Assembly (NCBI GenBank): GCA_947628245.1
Contig: CANQZH010000021.1
Span: 1 to 10,265 of the forward strand
DNA from: an uncultured Bacilli bacterium
GTDB lineage: Bacteria > Bacillota_I > Bacilli_A > RF39 > UBA660
Direction: 5' to 3'
Length of the DNA stretch: 10,265 nt
Made by a program: the position numbers and the translations under genes. Of this stretch, positions 5,571 to 10,265 are shown one piece after another. The notes beneath the pieces were generated by a model, which saw only the letters and a program-made list of their open reading frames with translations, ran no database searches and was not told where the DNA came from. Each line of letters begins with the position of its first letter. Position 1 is the first letter of the stretch.

Positions 5571-6562
5571 AATTTAATTGTAAAAATTATTAATATTAAA
5601 ATAACAAAAATTAATAAAATAATTGGTAAATAATAATAAATTTGTAAGGCTAAACTATAATATATTCCTAAAAATATTGATAAACCAAAAACTAATAATA
5701 AAATTAAACTAAACCAAATATTTTGCCCTTTTAAAGGCAATTTTTCTTTTATTGAATTCATACTAATACTTAAAACCATAAATAAATCAAATAAAGTAGC
5801 TATAGCAAAAATATTTTCAACTTTTTCAATAAAATTTAAAATCTTAATAACTTTTAAAATCATATATTCAGGATAACGATATATATTAATTAAATTAGGA
5901 CCTAAAATTCCAATTATTAAAGTACCCATCATAATAATTGTTAAATTGGCTAAAAAATAATATTTAGGTAAATGATTATCCGTATTAGGAATTAAAATCA
6001 TAAAAATTAAAGGGGCTGTACTATAAGCAACATAATAAATAGATGCTTGAAATAAATGAAAGATATCAGTAGTAAATATTGGTAAATAATTTTTAGTATC
6101 TACATATCCAGTTAAAGTTACTAAAGCAATAATAACCATAAATAATGAAATATACATTAAAATATTTCCAACTCTTCCAATAGTTGTAAAACCCTTCTTA
6201 CAAATTCGAAAAACTAATAACAAAGCTGGTAATAAAATAAACCAATGAGGTGATTTAACTAAAAAGAAATTAGAAGCTAAAGTTTGAAAAATAAATAAAA
6301 TTTCAATACCTACAATTATTGCAAATAAGCCAATTAAAATTTTTAATAATAAATTACCTTTTTCTTTTAAAAAACAATTATTTTGATATTTCTCTTTTAT
6401 TCTAGCAATATACCAAACTAAAAATAAAGATATTATATTGCCAATTATAAAACTAATCCAAGCATCTTTACCAGCTATATTAAATAGAAAAGAAAAGCCA
6501 AAACCAATAAAGAAAACTCTTGTTAAAAAATATACATAAGCAAATGTCATTCTTTTTGTCAT
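5555..6562 (-). CDS. gerAB: Spore germination receptor subunit B (GerAB-type transporter-like)
   Basis: The B subunit is the integral membrane, APC-transporter-like part of the GerA germinant receptor in the spore inner membrane and is thought to bind the nutrient. The 335-residue protein is almost wholly hydrophobic, with about ten membrane segments (roughly 8-28, 33-53, 70-92, 104-121, 133-151, 168-190, 201-221, 250-269, 282-300, 308-329). Family-like stretches are NYLPIF (158-163) and YPEYMILKVIK...NFIEKVENIF (230-252). It is the last gene of the operon; its ATG overlaps the gerAC stop in ATGA, and GGGGTGGA lies just upstream as a strong ribosome binding site. It is a little shorter than B. 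subtilis GerAB (about 365 aa). The sequence cannot tell which germinant is sensed or which GerA paralogue it matches, so the symbol denotes the subunit type. Confidence 0.85.
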   Translation of the reverse strand: MTKRMTFAYVYFLTRVFFIGFGFSFLFNIAGKDAWISFIIGNIISLFLVWYIARIKEKYQNNCFLKEKGNLLLKILIGLFAIIVGIEILFIFQTLASNFFLVKSPHWFILLPALLLVFRICKKGFTTIGRVGNILMYISLFMVIIALVTLTGYVDTKNYLPIFTTDIFHLFQASIYYVAYSTAPLIFMILIPNTDNHLPKYYFLANLTIIMMGTLIIGILGPNLINIYRYPEYMILKVIKILNFIEKVENIFAIATLFDLFMVLSISMNSIKEKLPLKGQNIWFSLILLLVFGLSIFLGIYYSLALQIYYYLPIILLIFVILILIIFTIKLKNKE

Positions 6563-7656
6563 TTTGTATCCACCCCAAATATTACACCATTTTTATCTAA
6601 TAAAACTTTTACTTTACTTGTTACTTCTAATTCATACCAATTTTTTAATTCTTTTTTATTCTTAAGATAATAAGCATTTTGAATAGCTAAAACATCACTT
6701 TTTAATAATTTAAAATAATTAACGGTTTTATTTAAATCTTTTTCTAAAATATTAGCAAACTTTTTTTCCAAGTCTGAATATATCTTAGCATCTTTAAAAT
6801 TATAACCACATTCATCATCCATAATATTAGCTTTAAACTTAGAATTAATCTTAATATTTTTATCATCAACTTCTAATTTAGTATCATCACTATCATATAA
6901 ACTAATCGTTAAACTTTTATTTTGATCATTTTCACAAGGTAAACTAACATAATAATTAGTACTTTCATTATTAATTAATTGTAGAGTAGCCGATTCTTTT
7001 TCATTTAAAGTTTCAATCATTTTATATCTATTAAAAACGGCTAAACCATCTATTTTAACTTTCTTTTCATCACTTAGAGAAATTACATTTAAATAAGCAT
7101 CTTGATAATCACTAAATAATAGTTTTAAAAATTTTTCAAAATTAATATTAGCCGAGATACTTTCTTTAAAATTATTATAATCAATTAAACCTTCAATAGA
7201 AGTTGATACAACGGGACTATCTTCACTTGTTGAAGATAAAATATCTTTAGCGGTTACTTCTTTACTAATAACTGGATAAAAAACATTTCTTGTATTAGGA
7301 TCTCTTATTAAATAATCAATAATATTTTCTAAATGATTTTTAGCAATATCTTCACTAAAAACTACAACTTTTAAATGGGCTAAATAAGCATCTTTATTTA
7401 AACTAAATAAGGCTTTTTGATAGGCCATTGAAAAAGATTTATCGCTTCCTTCAATTAAATAACTTTTATTAGGCGAACCACCACTTTGTTCAGAACCACT
7501 TTTTTGACTATTTAAAACTTCAAAATTAACAACATATTCATCATTTTGATAATCAATTCCAAGACCTACAATAATTGCTCGATCATTTAACTCTTGATAA
7601 TCATAACAACCTGTTAAACAAATCGTAAAAATTAATAGAATAAGAATTTTTTTCAT
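6559..7656 (-). CDS. gerAC: Spore germination receptor lipoprotein subunit C (GerAC-type)
   Basis: The C subunit is a lipoprotein anchored on the outer face of the spore inner membrane and is needed for receptor function. The 365-residue product starts with a short signal peptide (MKKILILLIF) and the lipobox LTGC, with the lipidated cysteine at C17. Typical Ger(x)C motifs follow: ELNDRAIIVGLGID (22-35), then KDAYLAHLKVVVFSEDIAK (88-106) and YLIRDPNTR (115-123). The C-terminal half is hydrophilic and ends LDKNGVIFGVDTK. The ATG has AAGGAG 6 nt upstream and overlaps the gerAA stop by 4 nt. The stop TGA overlaps the gerAB start by 4 nt, so the three subunits are translationally coupled. The order A-C-B differs from the A-B-C order of B. 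subtilis gerA. Confidence 0.9.
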   Translation of the reverse strand: MKKILILLIFTICLTGCYDYQELNDRAIIVGLGIDYQNDEYVVNFEVLNSQKSGSEQSGGSPNKSYLIEGSDKSFSMAYQKALFSLNKDAYLAHLKVVVFSEDIAKNHLENIIDYLIRDPNTRNVFYPVISKEVTAKDILSSTSEDSPVVSTSIEGLIDYNNFKESISANINFEKFLKLLFSDYQDAYLNVISLSDEKKVKIDGLAVFNRYKMIETLNEKESATLQLINNESTNYYVSLPCENDQNKSLTISLYDSDDTKLEVDDKNIKINSKFKANIMDDECGYNFKDAKIYSDLEKKFANILEKDLNKTVNYFKLLKSDVLAIQNAYYLKNKKELKNWYELEVTSKVKVLLDKNGVIFGVDTK

Positions 7657-9086
7657 AACTTGCTCCTTTGTTTAGTAATATTTTTCTTAGTTAACATTGG
7701 ACTACGATTGTCATCTTTATTAATTTTGGTTTTAAATAAATATTTATGTAAGTAATTTTTTTCATAAGGCGACAAAGGGAAAAAGTAAGGTTTTCCTAAA
7801 GAAGTTATTTCAGTTACATAAACTAGAAAATAAATAAAGGCAATTATAATACCATATAGACCAAATAAAGTGGCTAAAACTAAAAATAAAAATCGCCATT
7901 GTCTCAAGGCATTCGTAACTTCTTGATCAGTAAAAATTAAACTAGTAATAAAAGTAAAAGCAATAATAATAATCATAATTGGTGAGACAATACCTGCTGA
8001 AACAGCAGCTTCTCCAATAATTAAAGCCCCTAATATTGAAATCGCACTTCCATAAGAATTAGGAAACCGATAATCACTTTCCCTTAAAATTTCACAAACT
8101 ACTAACATAATAAGAGCTTCAACAATCGTTGGAAAAGGAACTTCACTTCGTTGCATTGCAAAGTTAACAAGTAAACTTGTTGGAATAGCTTCCGGATTAA
8201 AATTTAAAAGAGCAATGTAGATAGCAGGTACCATCATCGTAAAGAAAAAACACGCGAATCTTAAAACTTTTAAAAAATTAATATTTTTAGGAATACTATA
8301 ATTATCAGAAGGGGGATTAATAAAATCACCAAAGAAAGAAGGTAAAATTAAAGCAAAAGGGGAAGTATCAACTAAAATAACAATTTTTCCTTCTAAAAGA
8401 GCAGTTGAAACTAAATCAGGACGTTCCGTTTTATAAACTGTTGGTAAATTAGAATTACTTTCTAAATGAAAGAACTGGGCCAAAATTCCTGAATCCGTAA
8501 TCCCATCAATATCAATTCCATCAATAACTTTAAGTACTTCATCAACATTTTCTTGCTCCGCAATATCATCAAAATATAAAATATTTAACATTGTTGATGT
8601 TTTCCGGCCTATTACTTTATTTACGGATTTTAAAGTATGACTTTTAATTCTTCTTTTAACTAAACCTAAATTAATTTGAATATTTTCGGTAAAAGCATCT
8701 TTTGGTCCATTAATTGCTTGTTCAGTAGTTGGTTCTGATACACTTCTATTAATATCAGCCTTAGTTTCTAGGGCTAAGACTGTTCGTCCTTCAACAACTA
8801 TCGTAAAACCATTTGTTAAATAAAATTCAATTTCATCTAATTGTTTAATAACAATTGTATGAGGAGATGGAATTAAACTTTTAATATCAGTTAATCTTCG
8901 CCTCTTTAAACCTGATAATAAAGCTAAATTTTTTAAAATATAATCATTAACTTTATCTGAACCAGTTACACTTTCTAAATAAACAACATAGACTTTTTTT
9001 CGTAAACTAATATTTACTTCTTTAATTATTAAATCAACATTTTCATTAAATTCTTCTTGAATTCTTTTAATAATTTTATTTTTCAT
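7653..9086 (-). CDS. gerAA: Spore germination receptor subunit A (GerAA-type)
   Basis: The A subunit of the GerA germinant receptor forms the oligomeric membrane core that responds to nutrient and starts spore germination. The 477-residue product has a cytosolic N-terminal domain (1 to ~265) with the family signature SEPTTEQAINGPKDAFTENI continuing to NLGLVKRRIKS (117-149) and EGKIVILVDTSPFALILPSFF (232-252). A membrane domain follows, including PAIYIALLNFNPEAIPTSLL (287-306), PFPTIVEALIMLVVCEILRE (317-336), and GALIIGEAAVSAGIVSP (353-369). The frame is open up to a TTG at 9122, and another ATG lies at 9101. I chose the ATG at 9086 because GGTGA sits 8 nt before it and the upstream choices have no ribosome binding site. 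First gene of gerAA-gerAC-gerAB. All regions of the family are present; the tail (KDDNRSPMLTKKNITKQRSKL region) is basic. Confidence 0.93.
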   Translation of the reverse strand: MKNKIIKRIQEEFNENVDLIIKEVNISLRKKVYVVYLESVTGSDKVNDYILKNLALLSGLKRRRLTDIKSLIPSPHTIVIKQLDEIEFYLTNGFTIVVEGRTVLALETKADINRSVSEPTTEQAINGPKDAFTENIQINLGLVKRRIKSHTLKSVNKVIGRKTSTMLNILYFDDIAEQENVDEVLKVIDGIDIDGITDSGILAQFFHLESNSNLPTVYKTERPDLVSTALLEGKIVILVDTSPFALILPSFFGDFINPPSDNYSIPKNINFLKVLRFACFFFTMMVPAIYIALLNFNPEAIPTSLLVNFAMQRSEVPFPTIVEALIMLVVCEILRESDYRFPNSYGSAISILGALIIGEAAVSAGIVSPIMIIIIAFTFITSLIFTDQEVTNALRQWRFLFLVLATLFGLYGIIIAFIYFLVYVTEITSLGKPYFFPLSPYEKNYLHKYLFKTKINKDDNRSPMLTKKNITKQRSKL

Positions 9087-9094
9087 AGAATAAT

Positions 9095-9099
9095 TCACC
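9095..9099 (-). promoter_or_regulatory. Ribosome binding site deciding the gerAA start
   Basis: On the minus strand GGTGA is followed by 8 nt and ATG at 9086. The same GGTGA-type box at the same kind of distance precedes the TTG of cca. It favours the 9086 start over 9101 or 9122. Confidence 0.7.
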
Positions 9100-9104
9100 A
9101 TTAG

Positions 9105-9134
9105 TAGTATGAAACAAAACAAAATATTTTAAAC
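9105..9134 (-). promoter_or_regulatory. Candidate sigma-G-type forespore promoter of the ger operon
   Basis: Reading the minus strand, CATACTA (9111-9105) matches the known -10 consensus of sigma-G promoters of sporulating Firmicutes. GTTTAA (9134-9129) lies 17 nt upstream and is only a partial match to the -35 (TGAATA-like). Ger operons are normally expressed in the forespore under sigma-G. The predicted start, 6-7 nt downstream, falls at the first G of the ribosome binding site, so the leader would be very short. Confidence 0.5.
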
Positions 9135-9143
9135 CAAAAAAGA

Positions 9144-9172
9144 TTGTCTTAAAATTTGAAATTTGTTAATAT
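9144..9172 (+). promoter_or_regulatory. Possible sigma-A promoter of the RNA methyltransferase gene
   Basis: TTGTCT (9144-9149), a 17-nt spacer and TAATAT (9167-9172) are each four of six matches to the vegetative consensus. It sits in the 108-nt divergent gap, back to back with the ger promoter, and the ribosome binding site AAAGGAAG follows at 9179-9186. Confidence 0.4.
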
Positions 9173-9194
9173 TTTGATAAAGGAAGAAAAGATT

Positions 9195-10265
9195 ATGAAA
9201 TTAAACATTATAGATATTGATAATTTAGGAAGAGGTTTAGCTAAAAATGATGGTAAAATATGCTTTGTTAATAAAGCATTACCTAATGAAATAGTTGAAA
9301 GTAAAATAATTGTTGATAATAAAAAATATCAAGAAGGAAAAGTTTTAGAAGTTTTAACTAAAAGTGACCAAAGAATAACTTCTTTTTGCCCATATTCTAA
9401 AGATTGTGATGGTTGTTCTTTTGATATTACTTCTTATGAAAATAGTTTAAAACTAAAAGAACAAGCCATAATTAATAGTTTTAAATATGCAAATATTCCT
9501 TTAAATAATTTTAAAATAGAAGCAAATCCTGAAAAACGAGCATACCGTAATAAAATTAGTTTACAAGTAAAAAAAGAACAAGTAGGTTATTTTGAAGAAA
9601 ATACTCATAATTTTATTCCGATAAAATATTGTCCTTTAGCTAAAGAATGTCTTAATGAAATTATCAAAGATTTTAATTTATTTAAGTTTAATGAAGGAAA
9701 ACTTACTATTCGTTGTAATTATAATAATGAAATATTAATTATTATAGATACTTTAGAAGAAATAAAAATAAATGAAGAATTATTTAAGAAACATAAAATT
9801 GCCGGAATTATTAAAAATAAACAAGTTATTTATCAAGAACCATTTTTTTATGAAAGAAGAAATGGCTTACTTTATAAAGTTAGTTATGATGCTTTTTTTC
9901 AAGTTAATGATTTAGTTAGTGAGGGTATTGTTAAAGATGTTCTAAAACAGTTAACTAGCGATGATGTTATTTTAGATCTATATTGTGGAGTAGGTTTTTT
10001 TAGTCTTTCAATGGCTTTAAAAGTTAAAGAAGTTGTAGGAATAGAAGTTGTTAAAAATGCCGTTATTGATGCGTGTAAAAATAAAGAATTAAATAAAATA
10101 AATAATGTTAATTTTTTATTAGGTAAAGTTGAAGATAAAGTTAGTAAAATTAATAAAAAGTTTTCTAAAGTTTTAGTGGACCCACCAAGAAATGGTTTAG
10201 ATAAAAAAACAATTAATTTTCTATTAAAAGAGCAAATACCTACTATTATATATGTATCTTGTAAT
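9195..10265 (+). CDS. rlmD: TrmA/RlmD-family RNA (uracil-5-)-methyltransferase, 3' end cut by window
   Basis: Transfers a methyl group from S-adenosylmethionine to C5 of uridine, most likely in 23S rRNA. The first 357 codons are visible and the frame runs off the window. A TRAM-like N-terminal RNA-binding region (residues ~1-55) is followed by an iron-sulfur ligand set, C65-x5-C71-x2-C74 plus C146. The SAM-binding motif DLYCGVGFFSL is at 261-271 and VDPPRNGLD at 328-336. The window ends in YVSCN, where C356 is the expected catalytic nucleophile of the SCN motif. The ATG at 9195 is preceded by AAAGGAAG (9179-9186) and gives the usual N-terminus for the family. It is transcribed away from the ger operon. 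Low-GC Gram-positives have RlmD/RlmCD/TrmA-like paralogues, so the exact rRNA position is uncertain and the symbol is a best guess. Confidence 0.88.
   Translation, partial: MKLNIIDIDNLGRGLAKNDGKICFVNKALPNEIVESKIIVDNKKYQEGKVLEVLTKSDQRITSFCPYSKDCDGCSFDITSYENSLKLKEQAIINSFKYANIPLNNFKIEANPEKRAYRNKISLQVKKEQVGYFEENTHNFIPIKYCPLAKECLNEIIKDFNLFKFNEGKLTIRCNYNNEILIIIDTLEEIKINEELFKKHKIAGIIKNKQVIYQEPFFYERRNGLLYKVSYDAFFQVNDLVSEGIVKDVLKQLTSDDVILDLYCGVGFFSLSMALKVKEVVGIEVVKNAVIDACKNKELNKINNVNFLLGKVEDKVSKINKKFSKVLVDPPRNGLDKKTINFLLKEQIPTIIYVSCN

Noticed and set aside
9087..9122. N-terminal extension of GerAA from the TTG at 9122 (hydrophobic FCFILLMV, like a signal peptide)
   Set aside because: No ribosome binding site precedes it, it would overlap the predicted promoter, and the GGTGA box places the start at 9086. 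GerAA N-termini are cytosolic.
1..10265. Mycoplasma-type code with TGA as Trp
   Set aside because: All clear Trp positions use TGG, and TGA ends nth, gerAA and gerAC exactly where the families end and the next genes begin.

Overview
The window is very A+T-rich and reads as chromosome of a low-GC Gram-positive (Firmicutes/Bacilli, possibly a gut lineage of the uncultured 'Mollicutes-like' type). The evidence is the dnaD-nth gene pair, a complete GerA-type spore germination receptor operon, a DUF4143 ATPase and a surface protein family I associate with such genomes. TGG is used for Trp, and TGA ends three genes (nth, gerAA, gerAC), so the genetic code is the standard bacterial one, not the Mycoplasma/Spiroplasma code. 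No rRNA, tRNA, CRISPR array or insertion sequence is visible, and no gene-free stretch exceeds 300 bases.

Layout. (1) 3-872, plus strand: the 3' part of a cysteine-containing, probably extracellular protein. Its last ~40 codons change abruptly in base composition, and a strong hairpin terminator follows. (2) 951-4079, plus strand: a tight four-gene housekeeping operon, cca - dnaD - nth - ttcA-like, with 1-nt spacing or overlaps. It covers tRNA 3'-end maturation, replication initiation, base-excision repair and tRNA thiolation. (3) 4080-5561: a stand-alone AAA+ ATPase/DUF4143 gene with its own promoter, three 33-bp tandem repeats just upstream and its own terminator; it looks like an accessory insert. 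(4) 9086-5555, minus strand: gerAA - gerAC - gerAB, each overlapping the next by 4 nt, behind a candidate forespore (sigma-G-like) promoter. The three products form the inner-membrane nutrient germinant receptor of a spore. (5) 9195 to the window end, plus strand: a divergently transcribed TrmA/RlmD-type RNA m5U methyltransferase, cut by the window edge.

Most worth a second look are the adenine-depleted, t/c-ending codon tract at the end of the surface gene, which is what an adenine-mutagenising diversity-generating retroelement would leave (no reverse transcriptase lies in the window, so this is inference); the 33-bp repeat array in front of the DUF4143 ATPase; and the germination operon with its sigma-G-like -10 box almost touching the ribosome binding site.
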